Source: Maribacter spongiicola
Lineage (GTDB): Bacteria; Bacteroidota; Bacteroidia; Flavobacteriales; Flavobacteriaceae
Direction of reading: 5' to 3'
Assembly (NCBI RefSeq): GCF_004364165.1
Contig: NZ_SOAY01000010.1
Location: 461,098-525,097 of the forward strand
Length of the DNA stretch: 64,000 nt
Position numbers and translations under genes: made by a program. The number at the start of each line of letters is the position of its first letter. Within the stretch, counting starts at the first letter, position 1. Positions 53,843 to 62,753 of this stretch are shown in pieces. The notes under the pieces were generated by a model that saw nothing but the letters and a program-made list of their open reading frames with translations, ran no database searches and was not told where the DNA came from.

Positions 53843-54586
53843 ATGATGAAGAAATATATAGTAAGTTTAGCATGTATATTAGCATTCGTTGCATGTAAGC
53901 AAGAGAAAAAAGAGACCACCGAAACAGCCGTTGTCGAAGAAGTTGCCGTAGTAGAAAATGATTGGGAAGTATTGTTTGACGGTACTTCTTTAGATCAATG
54001 GAAAGAATTCAAAACCGACGGAGTAAGTGATGCTTGGAAAATAGATGGGGATGCATTGGTTTACACACCACCTGCTGAAGGTGAAGAGAATCAAAACCAT
54101 GACCTTGTAACAAGACAGGAGTATACCAATTTTGTGTTAAGCTTAGATTGGAAAATATCTGAGGCTGGCAATAGTGGTGTCTTTTGGGGAGTTAGTGAGG
54201 ATGAGAAATTTGGAACAGGCTATCAAACTGGTCCGGAGATTCAAATTTTAGATAATGATAAACATCCAGATGCAAAGGCAGGAACTACACACCAAGCGGG
54301 TGCTTTGTATGATATGGTTTCACCGGCTAAAGATGTTACGAACCCAGTTGGGGAGTGGAACACAATGGTAATTACAGTAGATCACAATGCGCATGTAGGT
54401 AGTGTTACCTTAAATGGCACTGTAATGGTAACTTTCCCTGTAGCAAATGAAGAATGGGATGCTATGGTAGCAAGATCTAAATTTGCAGGTTGGGATGGAT
54501 TCGGAAAATATACAACCGGAAAAATCGGACTACAAGATCACCATAATGTAGTAGCTTTTAGAAACATAAAAATCAAACAACTTTAA
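53843..54586 (+). CDS. DUF1080 (3-keto-disaccharide hydrolase family) lipoprotein, copy 1
   Basis: 247 residues. MMKKYIVSLACILAFVAC is a lipoprotein signal (Cys18-19, depending on which of the two Met is used), followed by an acidic linker and the DUF1080 jelly-roll: WEVLFDGTSLDQWKEF, FVLSLDWKISEAGNSGVFWGV, GPEIQILDNDKHPDAK, TTHQAGALYDM and GKIGLQDHHNVVAFRNIKIKQL. Enzymes of this family cleave 3-keto-glycosides by a non-hydrolase-like route or hydrolyse them. The protein is probably anchored in the periplasm or on the outer membrane. It is placed directly after a TIM-barrel gene and before a second DUF1080 gene, within a GMC-dehydrogenase locus. Confidence 0.9.
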   Translation: MMKKYIVSLACILAFVACKQEKKETTETAVVEEVAVVENDWEVLFDGTSLDQWKEFKTDGVSDAWKIDGDALVYTPPAEGEENQNHDLVTRQEYTNFVLSLDWKISEAGNSGVFWGVSEDEKFGTGYQTGPEIQILDNDKHPDAKAGTTHQAGALYDMVSPAKDVTNPVGEWNTMVITVDHNAHVGSVTLNGTVMVTFPVANEEWDAMVARSKFAGWDGFGKYTTGKIGLQDHHNVVAFRNIKIKQL

Positions 54587-54598
54587 TAGCATTTACGT

Positions 54599-55423
54599 AT
54601 GAAAAATAGATATTCATTACTATTGGTAGTTGCTTCTTTAGGAGTAATTTCTTGTCAAGAAAAAGTAACTGTAGCTACTGAGGGAGAGTTAGAAGCTGTT
54701 AAGGATAGTGTAATCGTTCATGAGGAATACATGGGCGAAGAACCAACTACGCCCGAAGAAACTGAGTTTTATGAGCCTAAAGTTGCCTTTGTTAAACCTG
54801 CTACCGCTAGTAATGCACCAAGTGATGCTGTGGTACTTTTTAATGGTACTAGCTTAGAGAATTGGATCAGTACAAATGATAGTACAGCTGCCAAATGGCA
54901 TTTGAACAAAGATGGGAGTATGACGGTAAATGATAAAACCGGTAATATACAGACCAAGCAAAATTTTGGAGACGTTCAGTTGCATATAGAATGGAAATCT
55001 CCTTTACCAGTGCAGAGAGATAATCAGAATAGAGCAAATAGCGGTGTATTTCTAAATGGAATTTATGAAGTACAAATTCTGGATCAAAATGATAATCCTA
55101 CCTATGTTAATGGGCAAGTGGGCTCTATTTATAAGCAACATGTACCCTTAGCAATGGCTTCTGTGCCAACAGGCGAGTGGAATACGTATGATATTATTTA
55201 TCATGCACCAGAATTTAATGTTGATGGCGGCAAGATAAAATCAGGCGATATTACCGTAATTCATAATGGCATCTTAGTACAAGATCATGTGGAGTTAAAA
55301 GGTACGACACCTTATGTTGGTTGGCCTAAAAACCCGGCTCATGGTAAAGGACCGTTAATGTTACAAGATCACGGCGATGATAGCCGTGTTAGTTTTAGAA
55401 ATATTTGGGTTAGAGAACTTTAA
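54599..55423 (+). CDS. DUF1080 (3-keto-disaccharide hydrolase family) lipoprotein, copy 2
   Basis: 274 residues. Lipoprotein signal MKNRYSLLLVVASLGVISC with Cys19, then a long acidic linker (about 20-75) and the same DUF1080 fold: VLFNGTSLENWISTND, QLHIEWKSPLPVQRDNQNRANSGVFLNG, YEVQILDQNDNPTY, GSIYKQHVPLAMAS and GPLMLQDHGDDSRVSFRNIWVREL. It is moderately different from copy 1, so the two may act on different keto-glycosides or in sequence. Last gene of the unit, followed by a terminator at 55444. Confidence 0.9.
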   Translation: MKNRYSLLLVVASLGVISCQEKVTVATEGELEAVKDSVIVHEEYMGEEPTTPEETEFYEPKVAFVKPATASNAPSDAVVLFNGTSLENWISTNDSTAAKWHLNKDGSMTVNDKTGNIQTKQNFGDVQLHIEWKSPLPVQRDNQNRANSGVFLNGIYEVQILDQNDNPTYVNGQVGSIYKQHVPLAMASVPTGEWNTYDIIYHAPEFNVDGGKIKSGDITVIHNGILVQDHVELKGTTPYVGWPKNPAHGKGPLMLQDHGDDSRVSFRNIWVREL

Positions 55424-55443
55424 TATTTTATCAATTAGAATTT

Positions 55444-55477
55444 AAGGAGTAAACAAGATATTTTTTGTTTGCTCCTT
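55444..55477 (+). terminator. Terminator after the DUF1080 operon
   Basis: AAGGAGTAAACAA (55444-55456) pairs with TTGTTTGCTCCTT (55465-55477) with one mismatch, then a short T-run and AT-rich DNA. It lies 20 bp after the stop of the second DUF1080 gene. Confidence 0.75.
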
Positions 55478-55507
55478 TATTAATTACGTAAGGTGAGATG
55501 ATTAACC

Positions 55508-55534
55508 TTGAAATTTTCATTTACCTTACCTTTG
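55508..55534 (+). promoter_or_regulatory. Candidate promoter of the YicC-gmk-nadD operon
   Basis: TTG at 55508-55510 and TACCTTTG at 55527-55534 match the Bacteroidota -33/-7 elements, with 16 bases between them (slightly short). The ATG follows 20 bp after the -7 box. Confidence 0.45.
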
Positions 55535-55554
55535 CCTTAATCTAAAATGTATTT

Positions 55555-56412
55555 ATGATTCAATCAATGACCGGCTTTGGAAAGCATGTAGTTCAATTAC
55601 CTAATAAAAAAATTACGGTAGAAATAAAATCCCTTAATAGTAAGAGCATTGATTTAAATGCACGTATGCCATCAAGTTATCGTGAAAAGGAATTAGAATT
55701 AAGAAAGTTGGTGGCTAATTCATTGTTGAGAGGTAAGGTAGATTTTAACCTATACGTTGAGCTTACAGGCGATACAACTTCTACTCAAGTAAACGAAGTT
55801 GCTGTAAAACAATACATGAGCCAATTAAAAAGTATTGCAGATGGCGATGATTTAAGGTTGCTAGAAATGGCATTGCGTTTTCCTGATGCGATGAAAACCG
55901 ATAAGGAAGATATTGATGAATCTGAATATGAGGCTATCAAAGAAGCACTGCAAGGTGCTTTGGTAGAAATTAATGAGTTTAGATCAGAAGAAGGTAGTGT
56001 ATTAGAAAAAGATTTTTTGGACAGAATATCTTCTTTGAAAAAATTATTAGAAGAGGTTTTAAGTATTGATCCCGATAGGCAAGCTACCATTCGCGAACGT
56101 CTAGAAAAAGCAGTACAAGATTTAAAGGCAGATGTTGATGCTAACAGATTTGAGCAAGAACTTATATACTATTTAGAGAAGTATGACATTACCGAAGAAA
56201 AGGTTCGCTTGGCAAATCATTTAGATTATTTCAGTAAAACATTAATGTCAGACGATAGTAATGGAAAAAAATTAGGCTTTATATCTCAAGAAATTGGTCG
56301 TGAAATAAATACGATCGGCTCTAAAGCTAACTTTGCGCCAATGCAACAAATTGTAGTGCAAATGAAAGATGAGTTAGAAAAGATTAAAGAACAAATGTTA
56401 AACGTACTATAG
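55555..56412 (+). CDS. YicC/YloC family endoribonuclease
   Basis: 285 residues. The opening MIQSMTGFGKHVVQLPNKKITVEIKSLNSKSIDLNARMPSSYREKE is the family signature (Met-Thr-Gly-Phe-Gly, then SLNSK). The C-terminal half has HLDYFSKTLMSDDSNGKKLGFISQEIGREINTIGSKANFAPMQQIVVQMKDELEKI, the conserved metal/RNA-binding block. Members cut single-stranded RNA in the cytoplasm. The gene runs straight into gmk (the stop and the gmk start are adjacent), the common YicC-gmk arrangement in Bacteroidota. Confidence 0.93.
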   Translation: MIQSMTGFGKHVVQLPNKKITVEIKSLNSKSIDLNARMPSSYREKELELRKLVANSLLRGKVDFNLYVELTGDTTSTQVNEVAVKQYMSQLKSIADGDDLRLLEMALRFPDAMKTDKEDIDESEYEAIKEALQGALVEINEFRSEEGSVLEKDFLDRISSLKKLLEEVLSIDPDRQATIRERLEKAVQDLKADVDANRFEQELIYYLEKYDITEEKVRLANHLDYFSKTLMSDDSNGKKLGFISQEIGREINTIGSKANFAPMQQIVVQMKDELEKIKEQMLNVL

Positions 56413-56994
56413 ATGAAAGGTGGAAAACTAATCATTTTTTCTGCACCCTCAGGTAGTGGAAAAACAACCATTGTACGCCATTTATTGGCACAACCAGAAT
56501 TAAATCTAGCTTTTTCTGTTTCTGCAACTTCGCGCCCTAGAAGAGGTAAAGAAAAGAATAAAGAGCACTATTATTTCATGTCGGTATCCGAGTTTAAGAA
56601 TCATATTAAAAATGATGATTTTTTAGAGTGGGAAGAAGTTTATAGAGATAACTTTTACGGCACTTTAAAAAGTGAGGTAGAACGACTTTGGGCTGAAGGT
56701 AAGAACGTTATTTTTGATATTGATGTTGTTGGAGGTTTAAGAATTAAAAAGAAGTTTCCTGATCAGACCTTAGCTGTTTTTGTAAAACCACCAAGTGTTG
56801 ACGAGCTTAAGATCAGACTTAAAAAACGAAGCACCGAAAACGAAGACAAAATAAACATGCGTATTGCTAAAGCATCTGTAGAATTGGCAACAGCACCACA
56901 ATTTGATAAGATTATTAAGAATTATGACCTTGATGTTGCTTTACAAGAAGCAGTAGATCTGGTCGCCGATTTCGTTTCAGATGATAAGGAATAA
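56413..56994 (+). CDS. gmk: Guanylate kinase
   Basis: 193 residues, GMP + ATP to GDP + ADP. The P-loop is SAPSGSGKTTI (residues 9-19), followed by SVSATSRPRRGKEKNKEHYYFMS, the GMP-binding segment, and EWEEVYRDNFYGTLKSEVE. The lid and C-terminal helices are complete and of usual length. The second gene of the YicC-gmk-nadD operon, it has no gap to YicC and 6 bp to nadD. Confidence 0.95.
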   Translation: MKGGKLIIFSAPSGSGKTTIVRHLLAQPELNLAFSVSATSRPRRGKEKNKEHYYFMSVSEFKNHIKNDDFLEWEEVYRDNFYGTLKSEVERLWAEGKNVIFDIDVVGGLRIKKKFPDQTLAVFVKPPSVDELKIRLKKRSTENEDKINMRIAKASVELATAPQFDKIIKNYDLDVALQEAVDLVADFVSDDKE

Positions 56995-57000
56995 GTACGT

Positions 57001-57585
57001 ATGAAAAAGGTAGGATTATACTTTGGCACCTTTAACCCTATTCATATCGGTCATTTGGTTATCGCGAACCATATGGTAGAGTTTTCAGACTTAGATGAGG
57101 TTTGGTTTGTAGTAACACCTCAAAGTCCGTTTAAGACCAAGAAAACGCTTCTAGACAATCACCAAAGGTTCGAAATGGTATACGAGGCTACTAAAGACTA
57201 TCAGAAGTTGAAGCCAAGTAATATCGAGTTCAAACTTCCACAACCAAATTATACCATAAACACCTTGGTACATTTAGGCGAAAAATATCCTGACGGATAT
57301 GATTTTTCTTTGATAATGGGCGAGGATAATTTGAAAGGACTTCATAAGTGGAAGAACTATGAAGCTATCTTGGATCTTCATCATCTATACGTTTATCCAA
57401 GAATATCTGAAGGTGTTATTGAGCACCAATTCAAGGTTCATGAAAAGATTCATCGTGTAAATGCACCCATTATGGAAATCTCCTCTACTTTTATTAGAAG
57501 AGAGCATAAGAAGGGTAAAAACATTAAACCTTTATTGCCACCAGAAGTGTGGAAATATATGGACGAAATGAATTTTTACCGCTAA
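57001..57585 (+). CDS. nadD: Nicotinate-nucleotide adenylyltransferase
   Basis: 194 residues. The nucleotidyltransferase motif GTFNPIHIGHLVIANH gives the HxGH site, and ISSTFIRREHKKGKNIKPLLP the second ATP-binding signature; PQSPFKTKKTLLDNHQRFEMV and SLIMGEDNLKGLHKWKNYEAIL fit NadD. It makes deamido-NAD from nicotinate mononucleotide and ATP. It is the last gene of the operon; its stop overlaps that of the DUF6503 gene on the other strand by 4 bp. Confidence 0.94.
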   Translation: MKKVGLYFGTFNPIHIGHLVIANHMVEFSDLDEVWFVVTPQSPFKTKKTLLDNHQRFEMVYEATKDYQKLKPSNIEFKLPQPNYTINTLVHLGEKYPDGYDFSLIMGEDNLKGLHKWKNYEAILDLHHLYVYPRISEGVIEHQFKVHEKIHRVNAPIMEISSTFIRREHKKGKNIKPLLPPEVWKYMDEMNFYR

Positions 57586-58301
57586 TCTAAAACGCTGGCT
57601 TTACGTAAAACATCGGTAGCAAGAAATACATCACCTTTGTTATAATACCACTTACGTATTTTAGGTATTTTAATTCCGTTTACGGTTATCATCTCAGAAA
57701 GTAGAATGTATTCTCCGTCGTTTTTGCTTTCGTCATGAAAAAACTGATAGACTTCCATCGCATAGGTCTTAGGGTCGAAATAGAAATACCAAGTATCATT
57801 ACCTACTTCTTTCTCGTAAGTAGCCTTTAATACTAAATACTCTTTTCCTTTAAAGGTTTTTTTAATCACCTTATTAGCTATCAATGTGCCTGGGTCTTTT
57901 AACTTCATTGGTAGACCATATAGATACGTGTAGTAGTTCTTCATCATCTTAGCACGATCACAACTAATATTCATGCTGTCTTTTATCTTTGGAAAAATGG
58001 AGGTACTACCATTTAATTTTAAGGTACATTCGCCATTATCTAACTCTGACTCTACCGTATAATTATCCTTTTTTACAGTAGTCTTGAAATAGTTGTTCGG
58101 TAATTTCATTTCAACAACCGTACTACGCGGACTCCCTTTAGGGTTTTCCATTTCAATAAGCATTTTGCCTTTGAAGGTAGACCAATTGTTTTGTGGGTCA
58201 TGAAATGTTATTGCTCTCTCTAATAATTGGTTACCGGTTATTTCTTGGGCGTTAATGAAAAACCCTGTCAGTAAATAAACGGCTATCAAAAGATATTTCA
58301 T
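57582..58301 (-). CDS. DUF6503 family secreted protein (LolA-like)
   Basis: 239 residues with a signal peptide (ending INAQ). The opening ITGNQLLERAITFHDPQNNWSTFKGKMLIEMENPKGSPRSTVVEMKLP and the strands YLVLKATYEKEVGNDTWYFYFDPKTYAMEVYQFFHDESKNDGEYILLSEM identify a DUF6503-type protein with a lipoprotein-carrier (LolA-like) half-barrel. Function is unproven; a periplasmic binding role is plausible. It is convergent with nadD and lies downstream of the PiT transporter with a 31-bp gap in the same direction, so it may be co-transcribed with it. Confidence 0.8.
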   Translation of the reverse strand: MKYLLIAVYLLTGFFINAQEITGNQLLERAITFHDPQNNWSTFKGKMLIEMENPKGSPRSTVVEMKLPNNYFKTTVKKDNYTVESELDNGECTLKLNGSTSIFPKIKDSMNISCDRAKMMKNYYTYLYGLPMKLKDPGTLIANKVIKKTFKGKEYLVLKATYEKEVGNDTWYFYFDPKTYAMEVYQFFHDESKNDGEYILLSEMITVNGIKIPKIRKWYYNKGDVFLATDVLRKASVLD

Positions 58302-58332
58302 AAGTATACTTTTAATTGAATTGAAAAATCCC

Positions 58333-60603
58333 TTAATCTAATTTTGCAGGCGCAATATCTGCATCATGTTCTTTGTAATAAAGCTCTAATAGATCCATGG
58401 TTGCGGTCATTAAATCTTTGGTTTCAAGTAAAATCGAAAAATATAATGTCGTGTTTTTCGGACTTGATTCTTCTGATCTTGTACGCTCTACTTGTAGACT
58501 GATTTTTTGCGATACCAAATCGTATAGTTCTTGCTTATTATTTAGAATATTACCAATTTTTTCAAAAGATCTTTCTTCGAAAGCGTGGTATGTATTGTCT
58601 AAAATCTCAGCTAGTTTTATGTCTATTTGCTTAAGCTCTTTAATTTGGTTATACTTTAATTTCTTGTGATTATTGTTGACATGTTTATGGCTTACTTTAC
58701 CAATATATTCCAACGATTGTGAAATGTCTGTTAAGTGCCCCATAGCATTTATATAGAAATTACTGGCGCCAATATGTGCCTCTTCTAAATTCTTGATAAA
58801 GTAAAAAGTATGGTTTCTAAGATCATCGATTTCATTTGCCAATTTAGCGCCTTGTTTCTTGTTCTTATGAAGCGAGTTTAGATCCTGTTTTGCGAGTCCG
58901 TTAATAGAATTAGAATATATTTTACTTGCTCTTTTTACAACGTTCGCAATGTTCTTGGCGCTTTCTTCGATAACACCTTGTATAGAACTACTCTCTGCTC
59001 GTTCTAATATTTCTTCTTCTTTGGTTTCCTTTAATTTCTTGGTATGTGAAAGATAGTTTTTGCCAATAAGAACGAAAGCAAAAATCAACAATGCGGCAAT
59101 TGCCCAAATACCACCAAGGTGAATAATATATGCTATAATTGCTGCTGCTACGAATGCTACGATTGCGGTAAAGAACCATCCGCCGATAACATTAAGTACA
59201 CCTGCAACTCTATATACGGCACTTTCTGATCCCCAAGCTCGATCTGCTAAAGATGTTCCCATGGCAACCATAAAAGTTACATAAGTGGTGGATAGTGGCA
59301 GTTTTAACGAGGTAGCAAGAGATATCAATACACTAGCTACCATTAAATTTACCGAAGCTCTAATAAGGTCGAAAGCAGGTTGATCTTTTGCTTTTGCCTT
59401 TTGAGCGTATGAAGTTGGTTTAACGAATTGAGTGTCTATTCTGTTTTGCAATGATATAGGTATTAATCCGTTTAAACTTTCTGATGCTTTTATAGAGAAC
59501 TTTACGATTTGCCTCGATAAATAGTTAGGCTCAAAACGCTCATCGCCTTCATCTTGTCTAGAAAGGTCAACGCTTGTTTTTACTACATTTTTAGCTTTAG
59601 ATGAAAACCATAAGGTAACAACCATAACAATACCTGAGGCTAATAATAGATAGGTTGGTGTTTGTACGGCAACTGCTAAGCCCTTCATGTTATATTGGGT
59701 GGCTAGTTGACCAGAGTTTGACCAACTTATGAATGACTCGTATGCTGCCAATGGTACTCCAATAAAGTTTACTAGATCATTACCGGCAAAGGCCATGGCC
59801 AAAGCAAAGGTTCCTAAAATAATAATGATGGTATATATATTCCATTTTAAGAAAGTCGTTGCTAACCACGATAAGGCAAACCATACTATAAAGTTACCTA
59901 ATATGAATATTTCAGGATTATTACCAATCAATACTGATAATTCAGGACTGATAATAGAAGTACCTTTTAAACCTTTTATAAGGATGAAATAAATAATAGC
60001 CGTAATCGCCATGCCACCAAAAATAGCCCCTAGCCATTTTGGTTTGTTTTCAAACTTAAACGATAATAGAATACGCGTAAAGAATTGGACGACAGCACCA
60101 ATAGTAAATGCAATGACGACGGATAAGAGTATACCTATTATAATTTCAGTAGCCTTATCGGTATTGATATAATTTGAAAGTTGGGTGAAATTACCACCAC
60201 CTGCGTAAATTTTAACTAATGATATGGCCACTGCAGCGCCTAATAGTTCAAAAACAATAGAAACAGTGGTTGAGGTTGGCATACCTAAAGTATTGAAAAA
60301 GTCAAGCAATAGAATGTCTGTAATCATAACTGCCATGAAAACAATCATAATCTCAGCAAAAACAAATTCAGACGGATTAAAAATTCCTTTTCTTGCTACC
60401 TCCATCATTCCGCTTGAAGAAACGGCTCCAAAGGCGATACCTACACTAGCAACAAGCATTATTGTTTTAAAAGAAATCGCTTTTGAACCTATTGCAGAAT
60501 TTAAAAAGTTTACGGCATCATTACTGACACCAACGATTAAATCTGTTACGGCTAAAACCGCTAATGCAATAATCATGAATAAATAAATGTTCTCGCCCAT
60601 CAA
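58333..60603 (-). CDS. PiT-family inorganic phosphate transporter with PhoU-like C-terminal tail
   Basis: 756 residues (the second of two adjacent Met at 60600 is an equal start). The membrane part (about 1-520) has the duplicated PiT elements: DLIVGVSNDAVNFLNSAIGSKAIS in place of the usual GANDVANS motif, GMPTSTTVSIVFELLGAAVA and KLPLSTTYVTFMVAMGTSLADRAW. It moves phosphate with H+ or Na+ across the inner membrane. The C-terminal 200 residues (about 545-745) are all-helical and look like a PhoU-type domain (KNIANVVKRASKIYSNSINGLAKQDL, EIDDLRNHTFYFIKNLEE, HLTDISQSLEYIGKVSHKHVNN), presumably controlling transport. Normal PiT proteins are about 400-500 residues and have PhoU as a separate gene. 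Confidence 0.9.
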   Translation of the reverse strand: MMGENIYLFMIIALAVLAVTDLIVGVSNDAVNFLNSAIGSKAISFKTIMLVASVGIAFGAVSSSGMMEVARKGIFNPSEFVFAEIMIVFMAVMITDILLLDFFNTLGMPTSTTVSIVFELLGAAVAISLVKIYAGGGNFTQLSNYINTDKATEIIIGILLSVVIAFTIGAVVQFFTRILLSFKFENKPKWLGAIFGGMAITAIIYFILIKGLKGTSIISPELSVLIGNNPEIFILGNFIVWFALSWLATTFLKWNIYTIIIILGTFALAMAFAGNDLVNFIGVPLAAYESFISWSNSGQLATQYNMKGLAVAVQTPTYLLLASGIVMVVTLWFSSKAKNVVKTSVDLSRQDEGDERFEPNYLSRQIVKFSIKASESLNGLIPISLQNRIDTQFVKPTSYAQKAKAKDQPAFDLIRASVNLMVASVLISLATSLKLPLSTTYVTFMVAMGTSLADRAWGSESAVYRVAGVLNVIGGWFFTAIVAFVAAAIIAYIIHLGGIWAIAALLIFAFVLIGKNYLSHTKKLKETKEEEILERAESSSIQGVIEESAKNIANVVKRASKIYSNSINGLAKQDLNSLHKNKKQGAKLANEIDDLRNHTFYFIKNLEEAHIGASNFYINAMGHLTDISQSLEYIGKVSHKHVNNNHKKLKYNQIKELKQIDIKLAEILDNTYHAFEERSFEKIGNILNNKQELYDLVSQKISLQVERTRSEESSPKNTTLYFSILLETKDLMTATMDLLELYYKEHDADIAPAKLD

Positions 60604-60832
60604 AAATTTAAATAAGGAACAAAAATGATATTATAAATTATCATTAACGTTAAAATAAGGTTATGAAGTTAAATCGTAAATTTTGCAATGATGATTAATA
60701 GTTACAAAGAAACCAAGATTAGTTGATGAAAATACTACTTTCTTTTTGAAAAAGGTTTTTTAGCGCAATTCAATTGGGCTTTTTTAAGTGATTAAAGAAA
60801 TGCAACCACTTCGATAGCAAAATTTCTGAGGA

Positions 60833-61231
60833 TTACCTTGTTTTGTTTGCCGCTAATTCTAATGAACTTAGAACATCTTTTGTTGTTGAACTTACTTTAG
60901 CCGCAGAAGGCATTGGAAGGCTTTTAGCATATAAGGTTTCTAGAATTTCAGCTTGCTCGCCTTCTTTAACTGTTATTTCTATATGTATTGGGTCGTAGCC
61001 TACAAATTGCACGAGTACATCATGCGTGCCAGGTGTAATATCGGTAAACTCAAAATTACCTCTAAAGTTTGTTTGTGTAGAAATATCTGCATTATCAATA
61101 GATACAGAAGCCATTAATAATGGTTCATTGAAAAATTCACCATCTAAAATTTTACCTTTAATAGCACTGGTCTCTTGTGAGAAAGACAAAGAGCAAATCA
61201 TTAAAGCGAATAGAATAAATATTTTCTTCAT
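60833..61231 (-). CDS. Small secreted protein with carboxypeptidase-regulatory-like domain
   Basis: The ATG at 61231 starts a clear signal peptide (MKKIFILFALMICSLSFSQ); an ATG at 61267 is in frame but would add 12 residues. The mature part of about 110 residues is one CarboxypepD_reg-like beta-sandwich: IKGKILDGEFFNEPLLMASVSI, QTNFRGNFEFTDITPGTHDVLVQFVGYDPIHI. This domain usually sits at the N-terminus of SusC/TonB-dependent receptors; here it ends without a plug or barrel, and no receptor gene follows. It may be a stand-alone surface protein or a remnant. Confidence 0.8.
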   Translation of the reverse strand: MKKIFILFALMICSLSFSQETSAIKGKILDGEFFNEPLLMASVSIDNADISTQTNFRGNFEFTDITPGTHDVLVQFVGYDPIHIEITVKEGEQAEILETLYAKSLPMPSAAKVSSTTKDVLSSLELAANKTR

Positions 61232-61409
61232 ACCTAATTTAAATACTGATACAAAGAAAATGACCAAAGGTTAAGTTAAGGTTACCTAAGGATTATGAAT
61301 ATATGTTTTTAAGGTTAAGGTTCTGAGATAAAATAGTTTACCAGAAATGATACTTTAGGTAATGAAATAAGCAAATGCTGTATCTTGCAGGCTGTAAAAA
61401 CGGACTAAC

Positions 61410-62753
61410 ATGAATTGGGAGCAATTACTTTCTTTACGTAGACAAGGCGATAAAAATAAACGATTACGAAATGAACAAGATGAGACCCGTTTAGGGTTCG
61501 ATGTTGATTATGACCGTATCATATTTTCGTCCGCCTTTAGAAGTTTGCAAGATAAGACTCAGGTAATACCGTTGTCAAAGACCGATTTTGTTCATACCAG
61601 ATTAACGCATAGTCTTGAAGTGTCTGTTGTTGGTAGAAGTTTAGGTAGATTGGCAGGAAAGAAAATCATCGAAAAACACCCTTACTTAAAAGAGGTTCAT
61701 GGCTATCAATTCAATGATTTCGGAGGTATCGTTGCTGCTGCTGCATTGGCTCATGATATTGGTAACCCTCCATTTGGACACAGTGGTGAGAAAGCGATTG
61801 GTGAATATTTTAAAACCGGTAACGGACTGCAGTTAAAAAATCAGCTTTCGGCAGTTGAATACCAAGATATTATCGATTTTGAGGGTAATGCCAACGGATT
61901 TAAATTAATGACGCAAGATAGGGCAGGGGTCTTTGGCGGACTCCGTCTTAGCTATGCCACATTGGGTGCTTTTATGAAATACCCTAAAGAATCGTTACCT
62001 AAAAAACCTAGTAACCATATCTGTGATAAAAAATTCGGATTTTTTCAAAGTGAAAAACATATTTTTGACGAAGTAGCTCAAGATTTAGGTTTACCTATTA
62101 GAAGTAATGACGGTACCATTTCATACGGTAGGCATCCGCTGACGTTTTTAGTAGAAGCTGCAGATGATATTTGCTATACCATTATTGATTTTGAAGACGG
62201 AATTAACTTAGGTCTAATTTCTGAAGATTATGCCTTAGAATACCTTATAAAACTGGTTAAGGATACCATAAATACCAAGAAGTATAATTCTTTGGAGTAT
62301 ATGGAAGACAGGCTTAGTTACCTTCGTGCCTTAGCCATAAACACGCTCATACAAGATGCTGTTTCTATATTCATTGAGAATGAAGAGCTGATTTTAAATG
62401 GCAATTTTGAGGTCTCTTTATTAGATAAAAGCGGATTCAAAGCCCAGATCGAAGATATTATAAGCCTTAGCGTTCAAAAAATTTATCAGTCGCAAGAAGT
62501 GGTAGAAAAAGAGATTGCCGGGTATACTATTATATCTGACATTTTAGATGTATATATTGCTGCCTTAATTGGTAAAATGAATAATAATGCATCTAACTAT
62601 CACAAGTTGATTTTGAGAACTTTACCTGGTTTTTATCAGCAAACCAATATATCGCTTTACGAAATAGTTTTAAACACCTGTTGCTATGTTGCGAGTCTCT
62701 CTGATAGCGCAGCAGTACATATTCACAATAAAATTAAAGGAAAACAACTTTAG
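61410..62753 (+). CDS. dgt: Deoxyguanosinetriphosphate triphosphohydrolase (dGTPase)
   Basis: 447 residues. It splits dGTP into deoxyguanosine and triphosphate. The HD signature is complete: FVHTRLTHSLEVSVVGRSLG gives the first His, AAALAHDIGNPPFGHSGEKAIGEYF the HD pair, and LVEAADDICYTIIDFEDGINLG the last Asp. FRSLQDKTQVIPL near the N-terminus is typical. Cytoplasmic. The end overlaps the DUF3078 gene on the other strand by 4 bp. Confidence 0.93.
   Translation: MNWEQLLSLRRQGDKNKRLRNEQDETRLGFDVDYDRIIFSSAFRSLQDKTQVIPLSKTDFVHTRLTHSLEVSVVGRSLGRLAGKKIIEKHPYLKEVHGYQFNDFGGIVAAAALAHDIGNPPFGHSGEKAIGEYFKTGNGLQLKNQLSAVEYQDIIDFEGNANGFKLMTQDRAGVFGGLRLSYATLGAFMKYPKESLPKKPSNHICDKKFGFFQSEKHIFDEVAQDLGLPIRSNDGTISYGRHPLTFLVEAADDICYTIIDFEDGINLGLISEDYALEYLIKLVKDTINTKKYNSLEYMEDRLSYLRALAINTLIQDAVSIFIENEELILNGNFEVSLLDKSGFKAQIEDIISLSVQKIYQSQEVVEKEIAGYTIISDILDVYIAALIGKMNNNASNYHKLILRTLPGFYQQTNISLYEIVLNTCCYVASLSDSAAVHIHNKIKGKQL

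Noticed and set aside
60758-60790. Partial hairpin (AGCGCAATT / AATTGGGCT with T-run) as terminator.
   Set aside because: The T-run is on the plus strand where no gene ends nearby, and the stem has a central mismatch; too weak to list.
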